Positions 1-11,586 of a DNA stretch of 58,000 bases are shown piece by piece. The notes below the pieces were generated by a model. It was not told the DNA's origin. It was given only the letters and a program-made list of their open reading frames with translations, and did no database searches. Location: NCBI RefSeq assembly GCF_030272615.1, contig NC_081413.1:606650209-606708208 (forward strand), written 5' to 3'. The translations under genes were made by a program, and so were the position numbers. Numbering within the stretch: position 1 is the stretch's first letter; each line of letters opens with the position of its first letter. This DNA comes from Cryptomeria japonica. Its lineage: Eukaryota > Streptophyta > Pinopsida > Cupressales > Cupressaceae.

Positions 1-498
1 GGTTCGTGGTTTGTGTACCAGCTCTAGTTTGAGATCGTTGTTCAGTTGAGACCTTGTGGTCATTGTATCAACTTTTATGTAACCTTGATATTGTATCTTT
101 GTAACCAGTGGTATTATTGGAAGCCATGTATTTATGGATATTGTAATATTATGTCAGTGGAATGAATGTTATTGCTTTTATCTTATGTTTAAATGTTTTA
201 TGGAAATTGGATACATTGGGATACTTTTATTTCTTCATTATGAAATTTGGATGTATGTATAGTTTTAAACTTAAACATTCAATTTATCTAATTAAATAGA
301 TTAACTATGGTGTTAATATAATCTATGAATTAATCTTCGTTGGTAACCCTTAGGAAAATATATGTTAGACTTCTATTGTGTTATTGAACATGCAATGGTT
401 TTAGTTAGTGCACTTAGTCTTTAACAAAAAAAAAATTATTTCACCCTTTAGTTGCCTAGTTGTGTTGTTTCCTTTAGGGTTCCTGGCGGGGCATTACA
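1..498 (+). mobile_element. Possible 3' end of a long LTR, cut by the window edge
   Basis: This non-coding stretch ends in tggcggggcattaca, then AT-rich DNA. The LTR-like insertion ending at 37324 closes in a very similar way (ttggcgggaattaca), after a similar 'ctctagggt' lead-in (here 'ctttagggt'). I infer the right end of a related LTR whose left part lies outside the window. No TSD can be tested. No coding signal is present. Confidence 0.35.
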
Positions 499-1289
499 AA
501 CTTAGTTACGTGAATACAAAATAATATAAGCTAGAAAACATGGAATAAAGCAAGACCATGTTTTAATTATTAAAGCCATATAACATGTGCACAAACATGT
601 ATGTTTTTTAATGGAATCATACACAATCCCTTCAATTTATTAGTTTCTCCCAAGGCAAGAAATATTGCATTCATTCAATCTAATGCTTTAATTAATTTTG
701 TCAATCAAAACAAAGAATTAAACCTTTTAAACAAAAAAACTTATAGTGTAAGTTTAATTTTTCTTTTAAATAATTTATTCCTATGATTTTTTTTCTTTCT
801 ATGGATTATAGTAAAAAAAATTATATTTTTTATTTTAAAAGCTACATTTTAATACATTTAGTTCATTTAATGATATATGAACAATATTAAATGTACATAA
901 AAAATAAATAATATAAATAATTAGATGAAGTACATTGTTTTGCATTTGAAGCATATAATTCAATAGTTATTGATGATAAGTGAATATTTTTTCAAATCCC
1001 ATGTCCATCATTAAAGATTTTACAACACAAACACCTAGACTTACCCTCATTTTCACCACTCTACATTTTTTGAAGAAGCCAATCAACAAATGTACTTCAT
1101 TTGTTTCTTCGCCCTTTCAATAATTTTTTTAAAATATATTTGTTGTGTAATCATTACTTTGCTTGGTTTATTATGAGTCAACCTTTAACACTTGTAACAA
1201 AATAAATCACTAAGATGTTATTATGAATGAATGAGATATTTTAATAATGTCCATGAGACTAAACAGTCTATGGGACCGAAGATAGCATC
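499..1289. other. AT-rich spacer, no gene seen
   Basis: AT-rich sequence with homopolymer runs. A 61-codon open frame at 601-786 has no recognisable motif and is taken as chance. I see no RNA gene, repeat or promoter here. Confidence 0.6.
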
Positions 1290-2362
1290 GTTAATTTGAC
1301 TTCAAACTCTTTTCGATGTCGGATCTCCTACTATAAATTTTTATCAAGAGGCTGGCAGTTTGATTAATTATATCTTCCACAAATAACTGGTGCATGTTGT
1401 CGACCTCTAATCCATTTTTGTATTGTTTGCAGATATCCTCATACATTGTGTACTCCATGAGGAAGTGTCATTCTATTTCCACTACCCCCTTGTTGCAAAA
1501 TATGCAAGTTCTTTCTTCCCATGTTTTGTCAGGAATCTTCCACCTACTGGTCTCACATCTAAGGTGATGCGATCATGTTCTCAATTGTGCAATTAGCATC
1601 CTCGTTTTCCCTTTGATAGCCCCTAAATATGTTTTTTCATCGTGGTTCTTTGTTGAGTTAAACTCTTTGATGTAGTAAGCTTTTTTCTGTCCAATCTGTT
1701 TTGACTACATGGCATTTCAAAATATTTCAATACGTAACTTTTTATTTCACTATTGGTGTTAGGACACTCATGTGACTTGATGTCTCACTTGTTCATCCAA
1801 TTTTTATTTTGCTTCATCCAAGTTTTCTTCCTCATGTCTAGCATCTCTCCCACAACCATTTTAGGCCATTGATGTTTATCCATGTTATCAACCTTTTTTA
1901 AATAGCATATCGAACGGGTTAACATCGATGCTTCCAATGGGAAAGTACTTGTTTCAACTAGCAGAATTTCATATGGAACTATGGTTTTAACTTTGAGGTT
2001 GCTTGTTAGAATATGTTTCTTGATCCCTTCTAGTTGTCTCCACCTGCAATTTGACATGTTGCTTCGCCACACTTCACAGTCATGAAGGACAACCAGTGTG
2101 ACCAATAAACCAAATAAGGTTTTCTGAGTTTTTCAACCCCAAAGTCATGCTTTTTTGCATCTATTTTGAAGTAAATAAGAAGCTTTCCAACCTCCATGTA
2201 TTTGTTTTGTCCTGCAAGTCTCCCAACTGAGCTTATAGTGAAATTCAGTCCCAAGATATTTGTATTTTTTCCTATTTCCAATGGCCTGCCTTCAAAAAGA
2301 AAGGTGGTTTGTTTATTATTTTGGTCTTGGTAATGTTCACTTGCATCCCAACCTCTTGACAA
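1290..2362 (-). pseudogene. LINE ORF2 C-terminal region (broken)
   Basis: Overlapping minus-strand frames 2362-2030 and 2105-1785 give the segment after the RT fingers and palm: 'VVLHDCEVWRSNMS' followed by 'VPYEILLVE' and 'LEASMLTRSICYLKKV'. This Tyr/Cys-Glu-Val-Trp pattern is common in the C-terminal part of plant LINE polymerases. The switch of frame near 2100 marks a frameshift. Further on, near 1440-1510, a degraded CxxC-H-type segment is readable with a stop in it. Nothing supports independent expression. Confidence 0.65.
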
Positions 2363-3620
2363 AAATCTTCTAAGGCTTTGAGATGCTCCCTTAGCCCATG
2401 GGTTGTTTTTGAAATTAGGATAAGATCATCGGCATATAAGAGTAGTTTCACTACATATTCAACAGATTGAACACCATCTCCCTCTATCTTGCTTAATCAT
2501 GTTTCTAATTTATCAATGTATAGACCAAAAGAGTGTGGGAGATAAAGGGAAGCCCTGCTTAACTCCAATATCACTGCCAAAACATTCAAACATACCATCA
2601 CTTGTTTTGATTTTAGCTTTAACCTTCTCATATAGTCTATGAACAGCAGGTCGATACACATCTATTATGCCTAGTTCCTACATTGTGTGCCATAGTTTGT
2701 CTCTAGGAACTGTATCAAAAGCCTTCTTGAAGTCCACAAAACAACAATAAGATTCCTCACCTTGAGTATTCCATTTTTTTTCAATCAAGTGTCTAAGAGT
2801 GATGCAGTGATCAATAGTATAATTATTTGATCTAAAGCATGCCTACCCTTTTGCCCTCTTACCTTCCTTTTCTGCCCAATTGTTGATCCTTCATTCTACC
2901 ATACTCCCACAGAGCTTCCCAAAGAGAGGATTCACCATAATTGTTTGATAGTTAGATGGATTATTGATGTCTTCATTTTTAAAGAGAGGGATGACCACAC
3001 TAGTTGTCTACTCCACTAAAAAACCTTTATGATTAATGTTATTGAAAATTCTCATTATGTGAGGGGCAAGAGACTCAATCCCCCATTTTAAGAATTCACC
3101 CTGTAACCCATCTATGTCATGTGCTTTACCACTTGCTAAACTCTTTATTCCTTGTTTAATATCATCCATAGTGAAGAGTTTCATTGATGTGTTACCAACA
3201 AGAGGGTAGTCCTTCTCGTGAATCTGCTCATAAAGAACCCTAGCATATTCCAACCACTATGAAAGTTGTAATACTGTTTTCGGTCTTCTTTTTATTATGT
3301 AGTAGTTCCTTCCAAAAACCTTTGGGATTATGCTTTCCAAGAGAGATTAATTCATTCTTTCTTTCTGTTACATATTTTTCTTTTCTTTATTGCACCAGTT
3401 TTACATATTGTTTCTTATATTCTTTGTTTGTACCTCTCTCTTTTAGTGATCTCTTGGTTTCCTTACATTCTTTGTCATACCATGGGTTTGCAGCCCCCAA
3501 CTTGGGATGAGACCTTTTGCATGCATTCAAAGCCTTGTGAATGAGTTGAATCAGCAAATCGTTGTGACTGTGGGCCCCTATCTTGTTGGATGCATTATCC
3601 TCTTTGTTCTTCTTTAGATC
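2363..3620 (-). pseudogene. LINE ORF2 reverse transcriptase domain (broken)
   Basis: Minus-strand frames contain an RT N-terminal segment (LASGKAHDIDGLQGEFLKWG, 3253-3008), then DFKKAFDTVPR near 2730, a KQGFPLSPTLFGLYID segment near 2540-2590 and the catalytic LLYADDLIL near 2420-2450. These are RT motifs of a non-LTR retrotransposon. Stops fall between the blocks, for example directly after 'GFLVE' at 3008. The order matches the endonuclease upstream and the C-terminal region downstream, so this is one decayed ORF2 and not separate genes. Confidence 0.78.
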
Positions 3621-4469
3621 CTAAAAGTGTTGCTTCAGTTTAACACTAAAGATTTCTTTATTCTCTTGATTTATAAAAAATTTTCCCTTGGGAGGAATTT
3701 TCTTTTGCCTATGATGAACCTGCCCAATGTATTGGCTTCTTGGAGAAATGCCTATCTTAACGAGAAGAGGTGAGTGATCTGAGTTCATCTCCATAAGACA
3801 TTCCCGAATATCAAACTCCAACAATCTAGAAATAAAATTTTGTGAACAAATCACATAGTCCACCACACTTTTACCATTATAAGTATTGCACGTGATACCT
3901 CCCCATCTTGGCCAATCCCTCATGCCATTACAAATGATCATGTCAAACAAACTACAAAGACCAAGTATTTATGCCCTGAACTCTGTCACATTGTCATTAC
4001 CATCTTGAGAAGTTCTTTCCCAGTATTGACTTCCACTTTCCTCCAACCATAAAGGATTGTTTTCCCCTCTTTTCTCATTGCTCAACTGAAGGGACTGATT
4101 ATTAGTTGTCCTTATGTTAAAGTCACCTATTAGCTCTATGTCTCCAAGTGTGCTGAAAATATAGATATATTTTTTTAGTGAGGCATAAGGGTCTTCGTTG
4201 TCTAAATTTCTCTTCTTATAAAACTTCGAATTTTTTGGAGCAAAGTAGCAAGCGGCCAATCTAAAAGTTACCCCATTCTTTGTTATTTGCAACCATATGT
4301 ATTGTTTATTAGCGTCTTCTTTTTCAACTTTAACAATTATTTGCCATTTCTCATCTATTAGCATTGTAACTCCCAAGTGACCTTTGCCCATTTCACTCCC
4401 TTTGTTCCAAACTAAAACTTCCTTAAATCCTTCAAAATCTAGAACTCTATAGCCATCATGTTCATGCAT
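3621..4469 (-). pseudogene. LINE ORF2 endonuclease domain (broken)
   Basis: Two open stretches (4469-3969 and 3950-3621) lie in one frame, separated by an in-frame stop at 3969-3971. They show the exonuclease/endonuclease/phosphatase hallmarks: GDFNIRT in the first part, then SVVDYVICS and the terminal SDHSPLLVKI motif in the second. In an active LINE this domain nicks the target DNA to prime reverse transcription. The N-terminal part of the domain is missing, so the methionine at 4469 is not a genuine start. Reverse transcriptase follows downstream on the same strand, after a less conserved linker. Confidence 0.78.
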
Positions 4470-4483
4470 TTATGTAAGAATGG

Positions 4484-4629
4484 TAATTTTTTTAGTTGAA
4501 GAAATGATTTATTAATTAAAATATAACAATATTTCTTTTATTGAAAATATTTGAAAAAAAAATTATACAATTAATAATAATCTACATAAATTTTAATTAA
4601 TAAATCATTTCTTCAACTAAAAAAAATTA
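4484..4629. repeat. Near-perfect 39/40 bp inverted repeat with AT-rich loop
   Basis: The left arm 4484-4522 and right arm 4590-4629 are reverse complements except for one extra base in a T/A run. The loop is about 67 bp. The core arm sequence reads agttgaagaaatgatttatt. The sequence aaattatacaatt also occurs both in the loop (near 4558) and just after the right arm (near 4623). It abuts the 5' truncation point of the minus-strand LINE. Confidence 0.85.
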
Positions 4630-4912
4630 TACAATTGATTTGTAAGAAAAATTACTTTTTGGATTTAAGTTTTTATAATAGATTTTATAAAAAAATTAAT
4701 CTTTAAATTAATTATTTCAATTATATTTATGTTGAGATTTTAAGATTGTTATTGAAAATAAAGATAAAAATTTACATGCGCTTTTAAAAAAAAATCAATT
4801 ATAAAAAATTATAAGAATATAATATTTTGCATTATCATTTGAGAGATTTATTTTTCAAAAAAATTGTAAATTGATGTAATTTTTCAAATATTTGTATTTA
4901 ATAAATAGTATA

Positions 4913-5172
<260 letters not shown>

Positions 5173-5429
5173 TTCTAGTAATGATGATGTGACGCTCCTT
5201 CTGCGATTGAAGGCATAAGTACCCTTTGCTTGTATGCTTTAACGCAGCGGTAATTATTTCTTAGATCCTTTAGATCGCTCCATTTTCATCCCGGCCCTCT
5301 AATATCGATCATTTATCTACATTTTGCTTCCCTCTACGGCTAGATGAGTTGTTTTTCATGAAGCATTAATACTCCTACTATATTTAGACCGTTTGGTCGA
5401 CGTCCCAGTTTATCTTCCATTTAGCTCAA

Positions 5430-6068
5430 ATGGATACTTCGCTAAGACTTCTAGGGCTCAAACGGCAGATGACCTTTGTAGGGGAAATCAAAGAGGAGAG
5501 ATTGAAGGGCATTTTGGTTCACCCAAATCCCCTGGTTATCAGTGTTGTTATAAAAACCTTGGGGAAGGATTATATCTTAAATGAGGACCGGACAAGAGCT
5601 AATCCATACATCGCAACGATGTTCTTAGCAATAGCTATGCATCTTGAGAAAGACAGAAATGTAGTGGTCAAGCTTTGCAAAAAGGTCTTCAAAAAGGAAA
5701 TGTTGGGTTAACTGGAGAGGGTGGTAGTCAACATTGATGAAGAACTTTCTGCTCCAAAGCCTCGGGATTACGATATCCATATCAGGATGAATAAACCGGT
5801 GCCACGATTCCCCATTCTGGCTATAGAGGATCTTTAGGCCTTTGAAGCTTATAGTCCTATCAGGAGCGGGAACTTTTCCTTCCTTTTATGGCTCCTGCAG
5901 GTTAAAAATCCCCCACACAACAAATGGTTTATTAATTACCTTGAAGCTGAGAACATCACAGTGATCCCGGACGATATGCCAATTCCTCCCCCTCCTGCCT
6001 CCCCCTCTTCAGTAAAACCAGAGTGCTCGGGAACTAGGGGCCCTCATATGCTGGGAAGGAAAGGATGA
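5430..6068 (+). pseudogene. Unrecognised coding relic with proline-rich tail
   Basis: One frame runs from the ATG at 5430 to TGA at 6066-6068, about 212 codons, interrupted by TAA at 5709 and TAG at 5835. The predicted protein is charged and soluble-looking, with segments such as IKTLGKDYILNEDRTRANPY and IAMHLEKDRNVVVKLC, then a C-terminal DDMPIPPPPASPSS. The base composition is less AT-rich than the flanks, which suggests a once-coding sequence. I do not recognise the family. It could be an exon of a lost gene or the first ORF of a retroelement. It lies upstream of a LINE-like 3' end at 8123-8316, but a link between them is unproven. Confidence 0.4.
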
Positions 6069-6401
6069 GGCTACTACCGAAGGAAGGGCCTTCTTACATT
6101 TCTGGTTCCTTTTTGTCTATCAGAGTTGCGGGCATGGAAAGGTCGGACCATTAATGAGGGATTTGTCTCGGGTTTTCCCTTTCGTCACCTTTTTTAACTC
6201 TCAAGTGTTTTGTCTTGCTTTTGTTCTATCTCAGACTTATATTTTAAAGACTTATGGGTGCTTAATCTATATACTCTCTAAGACTTATTTATGATTTTCT
6301 CTATCTAGCTCACCGATTTCTGCTTATGGGTGTAGCTGTTTTATTTGTCATCTTAGCCTCTATTCCACTCTCTTAATTTATGGTCAAAATGGCTCCAGCA
6401 A

Positions 6402-6414
6402 GATATATATATAT

Positions 6415-6474
<60 letters not shown>
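6402..6474. repeat. TA microsatellite
   Basis: Nearly pure alternating TA, broken once by tacatacat near 6417-6424. Confidence 0.95.
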
Positions 6475-6479
<5 letters not shown>

Positions 6480-6676
6480 TTTCTTCTTGTATTCATACTT
6501 CTATTTGCAGTATACTATCCTTAAGCATAGATGGTATTCTATCTATAGGGAAGATTTTCAAATTCCTAGAGCCTTTTGACGAAAGAGTTTTCATCAGGAA
6601 GCTCTTTTAGCTCTTGGCTAGATATGATAATGCTCTTCTCTCTGCTTTAACTTTATTAATTACTTTTATATAAAAT

Positions 6677-6757
6677 CATATATATATATATGTAAATTCT
6701 TATATAGATATATACATATATATATATATATACATAATTGCATATATTTATGTAGAG

Positions 6758-6808
<51 letters not shown>

Positions 6809-6835
6809 TATATATATATATATATATATATCTTC
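6677..6835. repeat. Compound TA/CA microsatellite
   Basis: Irregular TA-rich blocks (6677-6750) are followed by an uninterrupted CA run (about 6763-6805) and another TA run (6807-6830). Confidence 0.95.
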
Positions 6836-7281
6836 TGGTAATAGCACTTCTATTGGTAGGATTTTACAAGCAAAGAGGTTTGTGTCTTATGAAAGGAAGG
6901 TTTTCCAAAATAAGATGGATGTCTGCTCTGATTTAGATCTGTGATGGTTGGTAGGTTTCTCTCTGTTTAAATCCTTTTTAGTGTTTTATATGGGTGGGTT
7001 GTCTGGAAACAAATGTCTGACCAGTCTTCTCAATAAAAATGTCTCTGATTGCACATCCTTCAATATTGGATGTGAAGATAGTGCTCTCAACTCTTAAGCT
7101 ATTCAACGGATGTATTGGTATAGGCTGGGCATTATGGATGGGGGTATATTTTTTGGCAGTATTCTGCTGTATGGCAGGAATGAGGGTTCTTGCAGGTATT
7201 ATCTCGACAAGTTTTAAGGTTCGATATCTACTGAGGGAAGTTGTCTTTAATTATCAATTAGAAAGTTATGTTCCAAGCTAT

Positions 7282-8122
7282 TGTCTTTTTTAGAGTTTGC
7301 AATTATTGTAAACATTCTAACGTTGATCTGGGTTGTAAGGTGCAATAAGATTCTTATACAAAACAATGGAATGGTTAGATCCAAACCGGGCAAAATAAGA
7401 ATTCAAGTCAGGTTAGAGCTATGTTGATAATCATGATCGAGGTTATCACTTTCAGGGAAGGGTCAAAACGCAACACTAAGGAAAAGTGTGGATGATCCTT
7501 GAGTATTCTTTCAAGAAGATTCACCTGGATATGCATTATTCCAGGGAATGTTCTTTATTATCAGCTTTCTAGCATTAATTTTTTTATTGTCTTTTTTAGA
7601 GTTTGCAATTATTGTAAACATTCTAACGTTGATCTGGGTTGTAAGGTGCAATAAGATTCTTATACAAAACAATGGAATGGTTAGATCCAAACCGGGCAAA
7701 ATAAGAATTCAAGTCAGGTTAGAGCTATGTTGATAATCATGATCGAGGTTATCACTTTCAGGGAAGGGTCAAAACGCAACACTAAGGAAAAGTGTGGATG
7801 ATCCATTGTTCTTTATTGTCTTTTTTAGAGTTTGCAATTATTGTAAACATTCTAACGTTGATCTGGGTTGTAAGGTGCAATAAGATTCTTATACAAAACA
7901 ATGGAATGGTTAGATCCAAACCGGGCAAAATAAGAATTCAAGTCAGGTTAGAGCTATGTTGATAATCATGATCGAGGTTATCACTTTCAGGGAAGGGTCA
8001 AAACGCAACACTAAGGAAAAGTGTGGATGATCCTTGAGTATTCTTTCAAGAAGATTCACCTGGATATGCATTATTCCAGGGAATGTTCTTTATTATCAGC
8101 TTTCTAGCATTAATTTTTTTAT
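7282..8122 (+). repeat. Three-copy tandem repeat, 306 bp unit, middle copy 229 bp
   Basis: Copies start at 7282, 7588 and 7817, each with tgtctttttt, and run to 8122. Copies 1 and 3 are 306 bp and appear essentially identical by eye. Copy 2 is 77 bp shorter because two blocks near its 3' end are missing, after gatgatcc and after ttctttatt. Short open frames that recur in each copy simply reflect the repetition. Confidence 0.93.
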
Positions 8123-8252
8123 CCATTAATGGATCTGGGCTAGACCGGAGGTTTTCTTCCCTCCATTCTTTCCTACCGGTGCCCACATTGAATGGAGTTG
8201 TAATTATCATTTTTATTAATAAAATCTCTCTGGCTTCAACCTTTTTACCGAT

Positions 8253-8255
<3 letters not shown>
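8123..8255 (+). mobile_element. Probable 3' end of an L1-type LINE
   Basis: The stretch has 'gggctagaccggaggtttt', then 'taccggtgcc', 'tgtaattatc', 'aataaaatctctctggct' and finally a TA-repeat tail. Plant L1-type LINEs often end with a pyrimidine-rich UTR of this style followed by a simple-repeat or A-rich tail. No LINE protein is readable directly upstream, so the assignment rests on sequence style alone. The tandem repeat 7282-8122 would then lie in its 3' region. Confidence 0.4.

Positions 8256-8316
<61 letters not shown>
8256..8316. repeat. TA microsatellite
   Basis: Uninterrupted TA of about 60 bp directly after the LINE-like 3' end. It may be that element's tail. Confidence 0.95.
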
Positions 8317-8318
<2 letters not shown>

Positions 8319-9890
8319 ATTATATATTAAAAAATATTCAAGTAAAAATAAGAACATATTTTTGCTTGTAATTGTCATCTTATTCTTCATAAAATATTAT
8401 AAAAACATCTATAGATATCAAATTAAAAAAATCTTTATCTTTAGCATAGATTAATTAATTTCATATGATTAATATTTATTAAAATTTAATCTTATTTTAG
8501 AATATGAAATGATTTCCATGCAATAAAAAATATAGATTTAAAAAAAACTTCTAATTAAAAAAATAATGAAACTTCTATTTTTTTTTAAATCTATATTTAA
8601 AAGAAGATAGTAACATTGCTATTTTCAATTAAGCTTTTTCCGCCCCTCCCTATAATAGTTATTTAACAACCAAGCACAAACTTTTACTTCTAACATAATT
8701 CCCTACCAAGCAAGAACTTCGACATTTGGTTTTTTTTTTAATATATCATATATATGGTACATTTGTTATTTTTAGTCTATGGTGTAGGTAGAAATAAAGT
8801 TGTTAGATTAAATATTAATATTGCATTTCAAATATTAAAAAAAAAATTATTGTAAAAAAGAAGTTTTGTTTAATGAATTTAAAAAATATATGTCATTGAG
8901 TATTTTAATGGGAGTTATGATCAAGTCCATAATTTTGAAATATTTAACAGTAATATATTAATAAGATTTTTGAATTTTAATGATAAAAATGACACGACAA
9001 CAATTTAATTGGAAATTTGAACTGTAATTCTAATGCATCTAGGAACAATTGATTCTAAATTGATCAAAACATAATAACATTTATACACTATGAAAATAAT
9101 AGAAAACTTATATTATTGTTAATTACTAATTTTTTAAATATTATCACATTATTATTGTATTTCTAAATTATATTATTTAAATCTAATTTTATATATATAT
9201 ACTTTTTTTGAAATGATAAAAATGATATTCAATATATTTATGTTATTCTTTACACAATAAAATTGTAATTATAATCCCTGAAAAACAAATCAAAATTTAA
9301 CAATACTTATATCATACTATACAATTGTCATCTTCATGAGTAAGAGGAAATATATGTAGGGGTATTTTGACTTGTAGATAGAAAATGTTATATTTATGAG
9401 ACAAGACTTATATTACACTATAAAATTTTCATGTGGAAAGAGTAAATATATATAGGGTGTTTTTTTATTGTTCATGAAGACAAATATAAAAAATTATTAT
9501 AAATGATAATTTAGTTAATTGTCTCATTTTTTTTTATATACTAAATTGGCAAACTTCTACAACTTAAAAAATTGTTTCTTGTTTCTTAATAATTTAAATT
9601 TTAATAGCTTAAAACACCTTTCCTACAAAAAAAAGGGATTGTGTTAAGAGATATTTTCTAAGATATGACAAATTAAACATTATTTGTAATAATTAAGTAT
9701 ACATGAATATTATATTTTAATTATATTGACTCCTCAATTTAATTGCTTGATCTGATACATGTTGTTATCGCCACCTCAAATAACCATACATATTATAAAA
9801 CTTAAAGCTAAAGTTTTTAAAATAATATAATATGTCCATTAAAAATCAAAATAATATAAATAAGATATTCATTAAAAATCCATGTTATGA
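8317..9890. other. AT-rich spacer
   Basis: Strongly AT-rich, with no coding signal on either strand. The only recognisable content is a dispersed repeat at 8417-8600, related to 55456-55640. Confidence 0.6.
8417..8600 (+). repeat. Dispersed repeat, copy A
   Basis: The segment containing tctttatctttagcatagat and atgatttccatgcaa is repeated in the same orientation at 55456-55640 with scattered substitutions. The first 120 bp are the most similar. Family unknown. Confidence 0.75.
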
Positions 9891-11586
9891 TTTCTCAATT
9901 TGGTATTACTTAGCAGTCACATTCTGATCAAATTGAGCTTAATTTACAACTACAATAAGTTCTTCAAACAGAAGAAATGTATTGGAGACAAAAATAAAGA
10001 GAAACATGGTTGCGGGAGGGAGATAGAAACACAAAGTATTTTCATTCGTCGGCTTATAATTTCATTAACCAAATTAAGAATGCTTCAAGTGATATATTGA
10101 CAGTTAGGGAGGACATTGAAGAGGAGGTAGTGCTTTCTTTACTTCATTCTTTGCATCTTCAAACAACCTATCGAATGATGTTAAGACAAAATCCAAGGAA
10201 TTGTTGCAGAGTATTCCATTGTCAGTCTCAAATCAAGACAATTTAGATCTTCTAAAGTCATTTTCTTCGGAAGAAATATGGCAGGTTGTTTTCAATATGC
10301 AGTATGATAAGGCTCCTGGTCCCAGTGGGTTTATGGCTTTGTTTTTTTAGAAGTGTTGGGGTTTCTTAGGGTCTTATGTTTGGAAGGTTTGTTGAGGAAT
10401 CTAGGAAAAGTGTTTGTATGTTAAATAATTTCAATACTACTCATATCGCTCCCATTCCCAAGATGGCTACCCCTTCCTCATTTGCATATTTTAGGCCAAT
10501 CTCTCTATGTAACACTATTTATAAAATAGTTACCAAGGCAATTTCAGTCAAACTAGCTAAGATTATTCCGATAATCATTTCCCAGTAGCAGGGAGGATTT
10601 GTCTCGAGTAATGAAACAACAAAAGGAACCTAATTTTCTCATGAAATTATTCACTCTACTTCCATTCATAAGTTGGAAGCTATGATTATCAAACTTGATA
10701 TGATGAAAGCGTATGATAGAGTGAGTTGGCAGTTCCTCCATCAAGTTCTCCTCAAATTTGGATTTTCAAGGATATGGTGTAAATGGATCCTATCATGTAT
10801 CTCAGGTGTCAAATTCTCTGTCATCATTAATGGGAGTCTGGCTGGTTTTTTCTCTTCATCTCTGGGAGTTCATCAAGGAGATCCCCTCTCCTTGTTTTTA
10901 TTCATTATTATGGCAAAGGCACTTAGCAAAAATATTTATGATGTTTATAGCAGTGGTAGATGGAAACGAATTCTTCTTCCTCAAACAAATTTAGCCATAA
11001 CACATATTTTATTTGTTGATGACACAGTTTTATTTGGTTGTGCTTCTATGACGGAAGAAAAGGTTATCAAGCAAGTGTTGGAGGTATATTCTTATGTTTT
11101 TGGGCAAAAAATTAATGCAGACAAGTCTAAAGTTTTTCTCCTTCATTTCTCTCCTTTGTTGACTAATCGATTGATTGCGGCATTGGTTTTTAAATAGGGT
11201 AGTTTGCCTTGTAAATATCTTGGTATTCCCTTATTTTTAGGTATGAATAAGAGTTGTTTTTGGGCAAAAATTGCTTCTTCAATTAAAAGTAGAATTGACT
11301 CATGCAAGAACACTTGGTTGTCTTTAGCTAGTAGAATCTTGCTGATAAAATCAGTGCTGGCAACAATTCCAAATTACATAATGTTTGTTCTTTCGATGCC
11401 TTCAAGAGTTAAGTCAAAGTTACAGGGTCTTTTGAAGAAATATTTCGAAGGGAAATAAAGATCCCAAAAGTAGATCCATTTAATGGCTTGGGAGAAGGTT
11501 TGCTCACCTAAGTAGTATGGGGGGGTTGGTATTCATAACTTTGACGACATAAATATTGCTTTGGGAGCCAATTTAATATGGAAAAT
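9890..11586 (+). mobile_element. L1-type LINE, left part (split by the nested elements)
   Basis: The plus strand reads as plant L1 ORF2 from just before the RT to the region after it. The 5' part (ORF1, endonuclease) is missing. The element breaks at the TSD aaaat (11582-11586) where the outer gypsy element inserted, and resumes at the second TSD copy at 50535. Reading across the gap, 'GANLIWK' on the left continues as 'MYTNSGSIWASI' on the right, as expected of a plant LINE. Frame changes and stops show decay both before and after the insertion. Confidence 0.88.
10001..11458 (+). pseudogene. L1 LINE reverse transcriptase (broken ORF2)
   Basis: The motif REGDRNTKYFHSSA (about 10011-10052) is a plant L1 hallmark just before the RT. 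It is followed by YDKAPGPSGF (about 10303), FRPISLCNTIYKIVTKAIS in the frame 10376-10588, then the longest open stretch 10673-11197 (174 codons). That stretch has KAYDRVSWQFL, GVHQGDPLS and the catalytic FVDD at residues 114-117, where YADD or FADD is usual. Next comes the frame 11204-11458, with CKYLGIPLF and SLASRILLIKSVL. An active RT would copy LINE RNA at a nicked target. Frame changes near 10240 and 10590 and the stop at 11195 inactivate it. Confidence 0.88.

Larger units (their letters stand above)
1290..4470 (-). mobile_element. 5'-truncated, decayed LINE (endonuclease plus reverse transcriptase), minus strand
   Basis: Read on the minus strand, the segment carries in order an apurinic-type endonuclease, a reverse transcriptase with a YADD core, a C-terminal region and a degraded Cys/His motif, which is the layout of a LINE ORF2. 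It begins abruptly near 4470 with no ORF1 or leader, as expected for 5' truncation. Several stops and frame changes show it is dead. Its protein differs clearly from the L1-type LINE at 9.9 kb and looks closer to RTE/jockey-like plant LINEs, a clade assignment made by eye and therefore tentative. The 3' end near 1290 is estimated from where homology to a LINE C-terminus fades. Confidence 0.8.
6069..7281. other. Non-coding stretch with two microsatellite tracts
   Basis: After the coding relic come T-rich sequence, a TA microsatellite (about 6402-6474), a short stretch of mixed sequence, then a TA/CA compound microsatellite (about 6677-6835). An 84-codon open frame at 7039-7293 has no recognisable motif and runs into the tandem repeat, so I do not call it a gene. 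Confidence 0.6.

Noticed and set aside
601-786. 61-codon open frame
   Set aside because: It is short, AT-rich and has no motif or context.
7282-8122. CRISPR-like array
   Set aside because: Units of 306 bp are contiguous with no spacers, and the sequence is plant nuclear DNA. None of the short-period arrays (19, 21, 31, 33 bp) has a CRISPR repeat-spacer layout.
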